Positions 52,464 to 61,414 of a DNA stretch of 64,000 nucleotides are shown here, in pieces (within the stretch, counting starts at the first letter, position 1; every line of letters starts with the position of its first letter). The stretch lies in assembly GCF_035317345.1 (NCBI RefSeq), contig NZ_JAYKTU010000003.1; one strand, written 5' to 3'. The position numbers and the translations under genes were made by a program. Under the pieces are notes generated by a model, which worked only from the letters and a program-made list of their open reading frames with translations, did no database searches and was not told the origin of the DNA. Source of the stretch: Cellvibrio fontiphilus. Lineage in GTDB: Bacteria > Pseudomonadota > Gammaproteobacteria > Pseudomonadales > Cellvibrionaceae.

Positions 52464-52472
52464 TTTTCGCCA

Positions 52473-52538
52473 CAAAACCCCTGAATAAAAAAGGCGATAT
52501 CCACTTCTGGATATCGCCTTTTTTATTCAGGGGTTTTG
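52473..52538. terminator. Very long bidirectional terminator between mscS-like and aminotransferase genes
   Basis: A perfect 30-bp inverted repeat with a six-base loop (ACTTCT, 52503-52508). The tip is GGCGATATCC and A/T tracts follow, giving T-runs in both directions. Confidence 0.9.
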
Positions 52539-52557
52539 ATTCGCCATGTGTAATAGA

Positions 52558-53748
52558 TTACAGAACTGCCACAACCGCCTTGGCTACATAATCCATTTTT
52601 TCGGTGGTTAAACCGGCAACGCTAATGCGGCTGTTGTCAGTCATGTAAATGCTGTAATCGTTTTTGAGTTTATGTACTTGCTCAACATTTAAACCCAAAA
52701 ATGAAAACATGCCGCGCTCCTGGGCGATAAAACTAAAGTCCCGGGTTTGTTGCAGCGTATTGAGTGATTGCACGAATTGCACACGCAAACCGGCGATACG
52801 CTCGCGCATTTGCGTGAGTTCGCTGTGCCAGAGTTGGGTGAGTTCATCGCTGTGCAGAATAATATCCACGATAGTTGCCCCATGCGCCGGCGGCATGGAA
52901 TAGATCGCGCGCGCCACGTTGAGTATCTGGCTAAAACCGGCATCGGCTTGTTGCGGGTTAGCAAACACCAAACTCAGCGCTGCAGCGCGCTCGCGGTACA
53001 AACCAAAATTTTTGGAAAAAGATGTAGCCACAATCATTTCCGGTACACGGGTGGCGAGCATGCGCAAGCCGTAAGCGTCCTCCTCCAAACCTTCACCGAA
53101 GCCCTGGTAGGCCATATCCACAAACGGAATAATGCCGCGCTCAACCAATACCTCGGCCACCTGATCCCACTGGGCGCGGGTTAAATCCGCACCGCTGGGG
53201 TTGTGGCAACAGGCGTGCAGCAACACCAAATCACCGCGTGGAATTTGTTTGATGGTGTCCAGCATTGCTGTGAAGTTAATGCTGTGATTGGCGTAATCGT
53301 AATAGGGGTATTCGCGCAGTTTGAGGCCCGCACTACCCAAGAGTGGAACATGGTTGGCCCAAGTCGGGGTACTTACCCAGAGGTTAGCACCGGGCTTGGC
53401 GCGCTGGATTAATTCAGCTGCCACACGCAGCGCACCGCAACCACCAGGCGCTTGCACAGTGCGCACCCGTCCAGCCTCCACTGCTGGATGCCCATCGCCA
53501 AATACCAAACGGGTGGACACTTCGTTCGCCCCCGGAACACCGGCAGGTGGGGTATAGGCTTTGGTGGTATCTCGCGCTATGCGCAGCTTTTCTGCTTCGG
53601 CAACGGCACGCATGATCGGCGTTTGGCCTGCGTCGTTTTTGTAAACACCCACACCTAGATCCACTTTGTTCAGGTTAGTGTCTTTGGCGTAGGCGATGCT
53701 CAACCCCAAAATGGGGTCATTGGGTAGTAACGGCAGGACTTCAAACAT
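52558..53748 (-). CDS. Aromatic amino acid / aspartate aminotransferase
   Basis: 396 residues, class I PLP aminotransferase of the AspC/TyrB branch: LGVGVYKNDAGQTPIM, QAPGGCGALRVAAE, HACCHNPSG, PFVDMAYQGFGEG, PLP lysine in SFSKNFGLYRER. It moves amino groups between glutamate and aspartate or aromatic 2-oxo acids; which substrate is preferred cannot be read from the sequence. GGAG lies six bases before ATG 53748. Confidence 0.9.
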   Translation of the reverse strand: MFEVLPLLPNDPILGLSIAYAKDTNLNKVDLGVGVYKNDAGQTPIMRAVAEAEKLRIARDTTKAYTPPAGVPGANEVSTRLVFGDGHPAVEAGRVRTVQAPGGCGALRVAAELIQRAKPGANLWVSTPTWANHVPLLGSAGLKLREYPYYDYANHSINFTAMLDTIKQIPRGDLVLLHACCHNPSGADLTRAQWDQVAEVLVERGIIPFVDMAYQGFGEGLEEDAYGLRMLATRVPEMIVATSFSKNFGLYRERAAALSLVFANPQQADAGFSQILNVARAIYSMPPAHGATIVDIILHSDELTQLWHSELTQMRERIAGLRVQFVQSLNTLQQTRDFSFIAQERGMFSFLGLNVEQVHKLKNDYSIYMTDNSRISVAGLTTEKMDYVAKAVVAVL

Positions 53749-53882
53749 GGCGGGCTCCGGATTCGCAGGGTCACAGGTGACGGAATTTCGGGGCGCGATT
53801 ATACGCCCGCCCGCTACCAGTGCCAGTAAAATCCCCGACAGTTTGTGGTAAGTTGCTCGCCCCGAAATCGAGAGACAACACT

Positions 53883-54917
53883 ATGGCATTGGCTTGGCAA
53901 ATCGCCCCCCTTGACCGCTCTGGCAGCGCCGCAATCCAGAACCGTATCGATCAAAAAACCAAACCGCTTGGTGCACTGGGTCAACTGGAAGAGCTCGCAC
54001 TGCAGATTGCTCTGGTGCAACAACAGCAGCGCCTGAGCATTGAGCGACCATTGATGTTGGTATTTGCCGGCGACCACGGCATAGCCGAGGAAGGCGTAAG
54101 CATTGCACCCAGCAGTGTTACCCAGCAGATGGTATTGAATTTTTTAGCTGGCGGCGCCGCGATTAACTGTTTTTGCCGCGCCAACCACTTGCCACTGAAA
54201 GTGATAGACGCCGGCATTAAATACGAAATAAAACCTGCGCCCTCTGCATTAATAGTGCAGCGCATTGCTGCGGGTACTCGCAATTTTGCCCATGAACCAG
54301 CCATGACGCTGGCACAGGCTGAACAAGCACTGCTGCTTGGCCAGCAACTCGCAGAGCAAGAAATTGCCGCCGGCTCCAATGTCTTGGCTTTTGGTGAAAT
54401 GGGTATTGGCAATAGCAGTTCAGCAGCCGCCATTTTGGCGGCACTCAGTGGCGCCGATGTTGCACAGTGCGTTGGTAAGGGTACAGGTATTAGCGATGAA
54501 CAACGGGTGAAAAAAATCGCATTAGTACGCCAAGGCATTGCACGGATTCAAGATCAATCACCGCTCAATATACTGGCGCAAGTGGGCGGTTTTGAAATAG
54601 CGCAAATTTGCGGCGCAATGCTCGCCACCGCGCAAGCCAAAAAATTAATTTTGGTGGATGGTTTTATTGTCAGCGCTGCGGCTTTGCTGGCAACACATTT
54701 CAATCCTCACGCGCGGGACTACATGATTTTTGCGCATAAATCGGAGGAAGCCGGCCATCAATTATTGTTGCAATTATTGAATGCTGAACCGCTGCTGGAT
54801 TTGGGTTTACGCTTGGGCGAAGGCACCGGTGCTGCGCTTGCCTTGCCACTTATTCAGGCGGCGGTGAGTTTTTACAACCAGATGGCAACCTTTGAAAGCG
54901 CTGGCGTGAAGGTTTAA
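53883..54917 (+). CDS. cobT: Nicotinate-nucleotide:dimethylbenzimidazole phosphoribosyltransferase
   Basis: 344 residues. Recognised by KTKPLGALGQLEELA, VFAGDHGIAEEGVSIAPSSVTQQM, NFLAGGAAINCF and GEMGIGNSSSAAA, with the catalytic Glu near the end (LRLGEGTGAALALPL). It makes alpha-ribazole phosphate, the lower ligand of cobalamin. ATG 53883 matches the family start. First gene of a cobT-S-U-C run; no cobalamin riboswitch was seen in the 134-base gap before it. Confidence 0.95.
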   Translation: MALAWQIAPLDRSGSAAIQNRIDQKTKPLGALGQLEELALQIALVQQQQRLSIERPLMLVFAGDHGIAEEGVSIAPSSVTQQMVLNFLAGGAAINCFCRANHLPLKVIDAGIKYEIKPAPSALIVQRIAAGTRNFAHEPAMTLAQAEQALLLGQQLAEQEIAAGSNVLAFGEMGIGNSSSAAAILAALSGADVAQCVGKGTGISDEQRVKKIALVRQGIARIQDQSPLNILAQVGGFEIAQICGAMLATAQAKKLILVDGFIVSAAALLATHFNPHARDYMIFAHKSEEAGHQLLLQLLNAEPLLDLGLRLGEGTGAALALPLIQAAVSFYNQMATFESAGVKV

Positions 54918-54934
54918 TTTTTTGCACCCAGCAG

Positions 54935-55040
54935 GTGGTGAAGCAGATACCGGTGTAAGACACGCCGTGAATCCATCCATGGAGGCTCATCGTCGACATC
55001 CATGTCTCCGATGGTCTTACACCGGCATCTTCTCCACCAC
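54935..55040. repeat. Large palindromic repeat between cobT and cobS
   Basis: CCGGTGTAAGAC (54950-54961) and its exact complement (55014-55025) are extended outward by 14 nearly matching bases (GTGGTG.AG..GAT). The interior has smaller stems (GACAT/ATGTC). Elements of this kind, with the CGCCGTGAATCCATCC interior, are dispersed repeats in marine and soil gammaproteobacteria. It fills nearly the entire gap between the two cob genes. Confidence 0.7.
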
Positions 55041-55061
55041 ATGTAGATCATCGAAAATTCT

Positions 55062-55844
55062 ATGAAACAACAACTCAATTTATTTTTTCTCGCACTGGGT
55101 TTTTTCAGTCGTATTCCCATGCCTGCGTGGGTTGAATATTCACCCGAATTACTCAATCGCTCCAGCCGTTATTACACACTGGTAGGCTGGCTTTTGGGCG
55201 CCTTGGTAGCCGCGGTGTTTTTAACAGCAAGCTATATTTTTTCTACCAACGTCAGTATTTGGCTGGCGATGGTATGTAGTTTGTTACTCACCGGTGTATT
55301 TCACGAGGACGGATTAGCGGATACCGCCGATGGTTTTGGCGGCGCGTTTGCGCGCGAGAAAAAATTGCAGATCATGAAAGATAGCCGTATCGGCAGTTAC
55401 GGTGCGGCGGCATTAATCATGGCGTTACTGGGCAAATATCTTTTGCTTGCAGAAAGCACACACATTGCGCTTGCGTTGTTAGTTGCCTATGCACTTTCAC
55501 GCACACTGGCTGCCAGTTTAATTTTCACTATGCCCTACGTTGCCGATGACGACAGCAGCAAAAGTAAACCGCTGGCCAACAACCAATCCAAAACCGATTT
55601 TTTTATATTAATAATCACCGCAGCACCCATTTTTTTTGTTTTGCAATGGCAAGCCGCTCTTGCTCTGGGACTGGGGTTGTTAGTGTTGCGCCAGCTTTTA
55701 CAGGGTTATTTCCTGAAACAGATTGGTGGTTATACCGGCGATTGCCTGGGCGCTGCGCAGCAGATTGCCGAATTAAGTATTTACGCGTTACTGCTAATAA
55801 TTGCCGGTACAATGCCTAATTATCTGCAAGGAATTTTATTGTGA
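55062..55844 (+). CDS. cobS: Adenosylcobinamide-GDP ribazoletransferase (cobalamin synthase)
   Basis: 260 residues with about six membrane segments. The family motifs LGFFSRIPMP, VFHEDGLADTADGFGGAFA (acidic, metal-binding) and MKDSRIGSYGAAALIM are present. It joins adenosylcobinamide-GDP and alpha-ribazole at the inner membrane. Stop and next start overlap as GTGA. Confidence 0.95.
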   Translation: MKQQLNLFFLALGFFSRIPMPAWVEYSPELLNRSSRYYTLVGWLLGALVAAVFLTASYIFSTNVSIWLAMVCSLLLTGVFHEDGLADTADGFGGAFAREKKLQIMKDSRIGSYGAAALIMALLGKYLLLAESTHIALALLVAYALSRTLAASLIFTMPYVADDDSSKSKPLANNQSKTDFFILIITAAPIFFVLQWQAALALGLGLLVLRQLLQGYFLKQIGGYTGDCLGAAQQIAELSIYALLLIIAGTMPNYLQGILL

Positions 55845-56383
55845 TCAGTTTAATTCTTGGTGGTGCGCGCTCGGGCAAATCACGCTATGCAGAGCAGCTC
55901 GCTATGGGATCGCAACTCCCGGTACTTTACATCGCCACGGCCACCGCGCTGGATGCGGAAATGGCAGCGCGCATTGCACACCATCAACAACAGCGCCCAA
56001 GTGAATGGCAGTTGCGTGAATGCCCGCTACAACTGGCAGAAACCCTCGCGCAGGAAAGTAAAAAACCGCAGTGCATTTTGGTAGATTGTTTGACCCTGTG
56101 GCTTAACAACCAATTATTTGAGCACCCCCAGCAGGATTTTGCGCAACTGTTTAATCAATTGCTGGAATCACTGCAAGGAGCGACCGCCGAAATTATTTTT
56201 GTCGCCAATGAAGTGGGCTTGGGTGTTATTCCGCTGGGAGAGATTAGCCGTCAATTTGTCGATGAAGCTGGCCGCTTAAATCAGCAACTGGCAAGAGTCG
56301 CCAATAGCGTTGTATTTATCGCCGCTGGCTTGCCGCTTTATTTAAAAGGCGATACCAGCCGCTTAACAGGAGAACAAACGTGA
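55841..56383 (+). CDS. cobU: Adenosylcobinamide kinase / cobinamide-phosphate guanylyltransferase
   Basis: 180 residues. P-loop LILGGARSGKSRYAE, IATATALDAEMAARIAHHQ, the GTP site VDCLTLWLNN and VANEVGLGVIPLGEISR are characteristic of CobU/CobP. GTG start coupled to cobS and, by another GTGA, to cobC. Confidence 0.95.
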   Translation: MISLILGGARSGKSRYAEQLAMGSQLPVLYIATATALDAEMAARIAHHQQQRPSEWQLRECPLQLAETLAQESKKPQCILVDCLTLWLNNQLFEHPQQDFAQLFNQLLESLQGATAEIIFVANEVGLGVIPLGEISRQFVDEAGRLNQQLARVANSVVFIAAGLPLYLKGDTSRLTGEQT

Positions 56384-57021
56384 GCCATGCCACTGGCGCG
56401 CGGGTAATCAGCTTGATTCGCCACGGCAAAGTCGCGGGAGCGCCAGCCTTATATGGCCGCACCGATATTGCGCTGAGCACTCAGGGCGAGCAGGATTTAA
56501 TGTGTACACTCAGCAAACTGCATGAGCACACCTCAATTACCCAAGTGATTAGTTCACCTAAAATTCGCTGTGCCAAAGTAGCGGGGGAATTTTCGCTCCA
56601 GCATAAAATTCCACTGGCGTTTGAAGCCGGCCTACAAGAAATGGATTTTGGAATCTGGGATGGTGTGCCCTTTGATGAACTGGGCGATGAATGGAATAAC
56701 ATCGAACAATTTTGGCACAACCCTGCCAGCGCCCATGCCCCCAAGGGTGAAACCCTGCAGGATTTTGCCAACCGCGTTATTCACAGTTGGGAAACTTTTT
56801 TGAACTATAAAAATGCGCAACACAGCACCGAACACAGCGCGATTATTTGTCACGGCGGCGTTATTCGCATTCTTATCGCCCATGTGTTGCAGTTGGATTG
56901 GCGCAACCCGGCGCTATTTAAACAACTGCAAATTGACTACGCCAGTTGTACGCGCATAAGTATCGCCAACTATGATCACGCGCAGCCGCAAATCCACTAT
57001 ATCGGTTTGCAGCATTATTAA
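56380..57021 (+). CDS. cobC: Alpha-ribazole phosphatase-like histidine phosphatase
   Basis: 213 residues of the histidine-phosphatase family: catalytic SLIRHGKV, YGRTDIALSTQGEQDL, KIRCAKVAGEF, acid in LQEMDFGIWDG and second His in IICHGGVIRIL. Placement in the cob operon indicates removal of the alpha-ribazole (or cobalamin) 5'-phosphate. Confidence 0.9.
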   Translation: MSHATGARVISLIRHGKVAGAPALYGRTDIALSTQGEQDLMCTLSKLHEHTSITQVISSPKIRCAKVAGEFSLQHKIPLAFEAGLQEMDFGIWDGVPFDELGDEWNNIEQFWHNPASAHAPKGETLQDFANRVIHSWETFLNYKNAQHSTEHSAIICHGGVIRILIAHVLQLDWRNPALFKQLQIDYASCTRISIANYDHAQPQIHYIGLQHY

Positions 57022-57078
57022 TACACTGCAGTTTTATACCGGGGTTTATATCCCCATCCAGATGTAACGGATATTTTT

Positions 57079-58494
57079 GTGAACGCACCAGACAATCAAA
57101 TTAATCAACCCCTCCCCGATCACAACCAGAGTTTGGTTGCACGTACCCTGCACGAATGGAAACAGCTGGCGCTGATGGGAGCACCGATATTAATCGCGCA
57201 GCTTGCACAAATGGCCAACGGGGTGATCGATACCGTAATGGCCGGTCATGCCAGCGCGGAGGATTTAGCCGGTGTAGGGATAGGCACCAGTTTGTGGGTT
57301 CCGGTGTTGTTATTTTTTGCCGGTGTGCTGGGTGCAATGCAGCCAACTATTTCCGGGCACAGGGGTGCACAGGAATTTGACAAGATCATGCCGGCAACCT
57401 GGCAAGGTATTTATATTTCCCTGGGTGCTATGGTGTTGATGATTGGGCTGCTAGTGAACATGCAACCCCTGCTTAATATTCTGCAGTTGGATGAAAAAAC
57501 CAACCGGATTGCCGTAGGCTATCTGGATGCCTTTGCCTGGGGCGTACCTGCACTCTTATTGCTTACTGCGCTGCGCGGTTTAACTGATGGGTTGGGTCAC
57601 ACCGGTGTGATTATGGCGTTTTCGCTGCTGAGCACACTGCTCAATTTGCCGCTCAATTACATGTTTATTTACGGTGCAGATTTAAACTTCATTCAAATTC
57701 CAGCACTGGGTGGAATCGGCTGCGGCTGGGCAACCAGCATTGCTAATTGGTGTGCAACACTTGCGTTATTAATCTATTTAAATCGCAGCAAAACCTTTGC
57801 TGCGTTTCATTTATTAAGCGGTTGGGCTGCACCGCAAATCGCCATTATTCAACGCTTGTTAAAACTGGGATTGCCCATTGGTTTTACCAGTTTTATTGAA
57901 GTCAGCATGTTTTGCATGATCGCCCTGTTTTTAGCACCGCTGGGTGCGACTACCGTAGCCGCACATCAAATTGTTTTAAATTTGGTCTCCGTCTTTTTTA
58001 TGTTGCCCTTAAGCCTGGGAATAGCCATTACGCTGCGCGTCAGTTTTCTGGTGGGTGCTAACGACCATAGCGAAGCGCGTTTATTGGCGCGCAGCGCACT
58101 CCTGTTAGCGCTGGGCGTTGGCTGTACCAATGCGAGCATTTTATTTTTGGGGCGCGATTGGTTTGCCAGCTTGTATACCTCTGACCTGGCAGTACAAAAA
58201 ATCGCGGCTGATTTATTTTTATTGGGCGCGCTATTCCAAATAGCCGATGTTATTCAAGTGACCATGATTAACGTACAGCGTGGCTACAAGGACACCAAAA
58301 TTCCCATGTTGATAATGCTGCTCGCCTTCTGGGGAATTTGTTTGCCACTGGGTTATGCACTGACGTTTAAAGATTGGTTAACGGCCGAACCTATGGGCGC
58401 CAGCGGTTTTTGGACGGCGCTGATAGTGGGTTTGGTATGCGCTGCGATTTTGCTCACCCGGCGTGTTTTTTATTTTGCACCACGCCACGATTAA
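57079..58494 (+). CDS. MATE-family multidrug/Na+ antiporter (NorM-like)
   Basis: 471 residues, 12 membrane segments in two halves. MGAPILIAQLAQMANGVIDTVMAGHASAEDLAGVGIGTSLW (two adjoining stretches, the usual NorM opening) and PIGFTSFIEVSMF are clear. It exports cationic drugs in exchange for Na+ or H+. The start is GTG 57079. Its stop overlaps the stop of the convergent HAD gene. Confidence 0.92.
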   Translation: MNAPDNQINQPLPDHNQSLVARTLHEWKQLALMGAPILIAQLAQMANGVIDTVMAGHASAEDLAGVGIGTSLWVPVLLFFAGVLGAMQPTISGHRGAQEFDKIMPATWQGIYISLGAMVLMIGLLVNMQPLLNILQLDEKTNRIAVGYLDAFAWGVPALLLLTALRGLTDGLGHTGVIMAFSLLSTLLNLPLNYMFIYGADLNFIQIPALGGIGCGWATSIANWCATLALLIYLNRSKTFAAFHLLSGWAAPQIAIIQRLLKLGLPIGFTSFIEVSMFCMIALFLAPLGATTVAAHQIVLNLVSVFFMLPLSLGIAITLRVSFLVGANDHSEARLLARSALLLALGVGCTNASILFLGRDWFASLYTSDLAVQKIAADLFLLGALFQIADVIQVTMINVQRGYKDTKIPMLIMLLAFWGICLPLGYALTFKDWLTAEPMGASGFWTALIVGLVCAAILLTRRVFYFAPRHD

Positions 58495-58517
58495 GTCGGC
58501 AGCGACTTAATCGTGGC
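58484..58517. terminator. Hairpin spanning the overlapping stop codons of MATE and HAD genes
   Basis: A perfect 15-bp stem (58484-58498 with 58503-58517) around loop GCAG includes both stop codons and coding bases of both genes. There is no T-run, so it may stop transcription weakly or protect the 3' ends. Its core CGATTAAGT/ACTTAATCG is the same as in the hairpin at 47859. Confidence 0.6.
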
Positions 58518-59288
58518 GGCCAGCTGCGCCACAGAATCCACAAGAAAATCCGGTTTTATACCGGATTGCATAAAATAAGCTTCGCGAAACTTTCCGGTTT
58601 TTACCTGGCACCCCCGCATACCCAACTGCTGCGCGCCGCCCACATCGCTGTCGATATCATCGCCAACCATTAACACCTCATTCACTGACACACCGGCGGA
58701 GTCGAGAATCAATTGGAAAAAATCGCGATTAGGTTTGCCCATAATGAGCGCCTGTTTGCTGCACACATACTCAAGGCCGGCGACAAAAAAACCTATATCG
58801 GCCTTTAACCCATCACCGGTTTGCCAGAAGCGGCCTTTATGCAGTGCGATTAATTCGGCGCCGCCATGCATGACATTAAATAAGCGATTGATTAATTCCA
58901 AATCCCAGCGTTCACCAATATCGCCGAGCACCACATAATCCGGCTGCTGTTCATCGTGAATAAAATCGCTGAAATCGGTTTGGATGGCACTGGCGACCAG
59001 CGGCCAAATGCGCAATGGTCTGCCCACTTGTTGCTGCAATTTTTCCAGCGCGATGCGCGCAGCAACCGGCGCACTAATTAACTCGTCATCGCCCAGCGCA
59101 AATCCCATCGCGCGCAATTGATCAATTAATTGCTGTTGGGATTTGGTGGTGGTATTGGTGAGAAAACGCAGCGCAATCCCTTGCGCACGCAAGGTGGCAA
59201 GGCACTCAATCGCGCCGGGAATGGGGCTGTCGCCCACGTAGAGGGTGCCATCCAGATCGAGCAGAATTAACCGGGGTGTAGTGTACAT
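58491..59288 (-). CDS. HAD-superfamily (subclass IIA) phosphatase
   Basis: 265 residues from ATG 59288, preceded by GGGAG; the frame is open 30 bases further. HAD motif 1 LDLDGTLYVGD, motif 2 FLTNTTTKS, motif 3 Lys in IMGKPN and motif 4 MVGDDIDSDVGGAQ. It belongs to the NagD/LHPP-like group acting on small phosphates; the substrate is unknown. Confidence 0.88.
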   Translation of the reverse strand: MYTTPRLILLDLDGTLYVGDSPIPGAIECLATLRAQGIALRFLTNTTTKSQQQLIDQLRAMGFALGDDELISAPVAARIALEKLQQQVGRPLRIWPLVASAIQTDFSDFIHDEQQPDYVVLGDIGERWDLELINRLFNVMHGGAELIALHKGRFWQTGDGLKADIGFFVAGLEYVCSKQALIMGKPNRDFFQLILDSAGVSVNEVLMVGDDIDSDVGGAQQLGMRGCQVKTGKFREAYFMQSGIKPDFLVDSVAQLAATIKSLPT

Positions 59289-59383
59289 AGCCGCGCTCCC
59301 TGATACTGAATGATTCAACTATAGCGCTGTTTACTTCACTAAACACACTAACGCCATTCAGCCCAATTCTTCAATGCAATTAA

Positions 59384-59950
59384 TCAATGCAATTTTTTAT
59401 TCACCACCCGCAATATTTCTTCTGACAGTTTTGGGTCGTCCACGGCGCGCGCCATAACTTGTGCACCGACCAAAGTGGCCAGTGTTAATAGTGCCTGTTC
59501 GCGTTTGGCGGCTTCAGTTTTTGTGGCGGGCAATAAATTCATCATAGCGCTGAGCAGACGATTAAAACTTTGGGTAAATGCCTGCTTGATTGCTGGCGAT
59601 TGACGCGCTGCATCTGCCCCGAGCGCGGCCATCAAGCAACCGCTACCGGGATTATCGCGGTGCCAGCTCGATAGATAGTGTGAAATAAACGCTTTGTATT
59701 TCGACCCTTTTGCTGTTGCACGTACCACCTCGCCCTGTGCCAAAAGCTCATCTACTGCATAAGCACAGGTCTGCGCCATTAAATCTTCTTTTGAGGTGAA
59801 ATGGCCGTAAAAACCACCATGGGTTAGGCCAACTTTTTTCATCAGATCAGCAATACCGATGCCATCAAAACCTTTTTCACGAAACAATTGCGCAGCGGTA
59901 TGCAAAATTTTTCCGCGATTTTCTGCTGCTTGTTCTCTGCTGACTCTCAT
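59384..59950 (-). CDS. TetR-family repressor divergent from a FabF-like gene
   Basis: 188 residues from ATG 59950, with GAGGAG-type site upstream; the frame continues to 60079 but through the operator region. N-terminal HTH NRGKILHTAAQLFREKGFDGIGIADLMKKVGLTHGGFYGHF (read as consecutive short motifs) and a C-terminal TetR_C domain (SGCLMAALGADAAR) place it near NemR/AcrR-like repressors. It faces the FabF-like gene across tandem operators and probably controls both. Confidence 0.9.
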   Translation of the reverse strand: MRVSREQAAENRGKILHTAAQLFREKGFDGIGIADLMKKVGLTHGGFYGHFTSKEDLMAQTCAYAVDELLAQGEVVRATAKGSKYKAFISHYLSSWHRDNPGSGCLMAALGADAARQSPAIKQAFTQSFNRLLSAMMNLLPATKTEAAKREQALLTLATLVGAQVMARAVDDPKLSEEILRVVNKKLH

Positions 59951-59993
59951 AGCGCTCCTCTTGGGGTTAAACCAGCCATGGATAAAATCTGAT

Positions 59994-60023
59994 TGACAGT
60001 ATACATGACGGCCATCATATAAT
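59994..60023 (+). promoter_or_regulatory. Near-consensus sigma-70 promoter of the FabF-like gene
   Basis: -35 TTGACA (59994-59999) and -10 TATAAT (60018-60023), both perfect, with an 18-base spacer. Such a strong promoter makes sense only with a repressor, and two operator-like palindromes overlap it. Confidence 0.8.
60005..60018. promoter_or_regulatory. TetR operator O1 (in the spacer)
   Basis: ATGACGGCCATCAT, an imperfect palindrome, agrees with O2 at 11 of 14 positions and lies between -35 and -10. Confidence 0.6.
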
Positions 60024-60029
60024 TTATAA

Positions 60030-60043
60030 ATGATGATCATCAT
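60030..60043. promoter_or_regulatory. TetR operator O2 (at the transcription start)
   Basis: ATGATGATCATCAT is a perfect 14-bp palindrome 25 bp from O1 centre to centre, at the expected +1 region of the promoter. Confidence 0.7.
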
Positions 60044-60066
60044 GTAAATTAAACTGAGGAATAACC

Positions 60067-61353
60067 ATGAGCCAGCCAACCCGCATTGTGATTACCGGAA
60101 TGGGCATAGCCTCTCCACTGGGCTGCGGCATTGAACCTGTATGGCAGCGGTTGCTCGCGGGCAAATCCGGCTTGCGTCGCCTGCCAGATGAAATGGTTAG
60201 CGACTTACCCGCCAAAGTGGGCGGTGTGGTTCCCACAATTGAGGAAGATGCGGAAGCAGGTTTGAATCCAGACGCCATCGTCAGCCCCAAAGACCAACGC
60301 AAAATGGATCGCTTTATTTTGCTCGCGCTCGCCGCCACCGATGAAGCCCTGCAGCAAGCGCAGTGGCAACCCACAACCACCGGACAGCAAGAGCGCACGG
60401 CGACCATTATCGCCTCCGGAGTTGGTGGTTTTCCGGCGATTGCTGAGGCAGTGCGTACCGCAGACGCGCGTGGCACACGCAAATTATCGCCCTTCACCAT
60501 CCCCTCGTTTCTGGTGAATCTGGCCGCTGGACATATCTCGATTAAATACGGTTTTAAAGGGCCATTAGGTGCGCCGGTGACGGCCTGTGCGGCCGGTGTA
60601 CAGGCAATTGGCGATGCCGCGCGCATGATTCGCGCAGGCGAGGTGGATGTGGCGATTTGTGGCGGTGCAGAAGCATGTATCCACACCGTAAGCCTCGGCG
60701 GTTTTGCGGCCGCGCGGGCGCTATCGTCGGCGTTTAATGATGAACCGACTCGCGCATCGCGCCCCTTTGATCGCGACCGCGATGGTTTTGTCATGGGCGA
60801 AGGTGCAGGCATTTTAGTCATTGAATCACTTGAACATGCCCTGGCGCGCGGAGCAAAACCCATTGCTGAAATTGTCGGCTACGGCACCAGTGCCGATGCT
60901 TACCATTTAACGTCCGGGCCGGACGATGGCGATGGCGCAAAACGCGCGATGGAAATAGCCATCAAACAGGCGGGAATAACACCCGCACAAATCCAGCATT
61001 TAAATGCCCATGCAACCTCAACTCCCGTGGGAGATAAAGGGGAGCTTGCTGCAATTAAACGCGTATTTAAACTTGAGAGTGGTGGCGAGGGAAAAATCGC
61101 CGTGACTTCCACCAAATCCGCCACCGGTCATTTGCTCGGCGCCGCGGGTGGGATTGAAACTATTTTTACGGCGCTGGCCTTACGCGACCAAATGATCCCT
61201 CCCACCTTGAATCTCGAACATAAGGACGAGGCGGCAGGGGGCATTGATATAGTTCATGGCAGCGCGCGTGCGGCCGAGCTTGATTACGCCATTTCCAACG
61301 GCTTTGGTTTTGGTGGCGTAAACGCCAGTATTTTATTAAAGCGCTGGGTGTGA
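60067..61353 (+). CDS. Beta-ketoacyl-ACP synthase II-like (FabF family)
   Basis: 428 residues. Opens with RIVITGMGIASPLGCG. Catalytic Cys174 (TACAAGVQ), then His in NAHATSTPVGD and in KSATGHLLGAAGG, the full Cys-His-His triad of condensing enzymes; GFGFGGVNAS closes the protein. It extends acyl-ACP chains. It stands alone, not in a fab operon, and has its own TetR repressor, so it is likely an extra, regulated copy that changes lipid composition. GAGGAATAACC precedes ATG 60067. Confidence 0.9.
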   Translation: MSQPTRIVITGMGIASPLGCGIEPVWQRLLAGKSGLRRLPDEMVSDLPAKVGGVVPTIEEDAEAGLNPDAIVSPKDQRKMDRFILLALAATDEALQQAQWQPTTTGQQERTATIIASGVGGFPAIAEAVRTADARGTRKLSPFTIPSFLVNLAAGHISIKYGFKGPLGAPVTACAAGVQAIGDAARMIRAGEVDVAICGGAEACIHTVSLGGFAAARALSSAFNDEPTRASRPFDRDRDGFVMGEGAGILVIESLEHALARGAKPIAEIVGYGTSADAYHLTSGPDDGDGAKRAMEIAIKQAGITPAQIQHLNAHATSTPVGDKGELAAIKRVFKLESGGEGKIAVTSTKSATGHLLGAAGGIETIFTALALRDQMIPPTLNLEHKDEAAGGIDIVHGSARAAELDYAISNGFGFGGVNASILLKRWV

Positions 61354-61414
61354 GCCGCGCGCCCCAAGGCGTATACTGCGCACTCTTTTTTGCTGCAATT
61401 ATTGAGGAACTCGC

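Noticed and set aside
53749..53882. Cobalamin riboswitch before cobT
   Set aside because: The gap is short and shows none of the conserved B12-box pattern; the region is mostly the promoter of the divergent aminotransferase gene.
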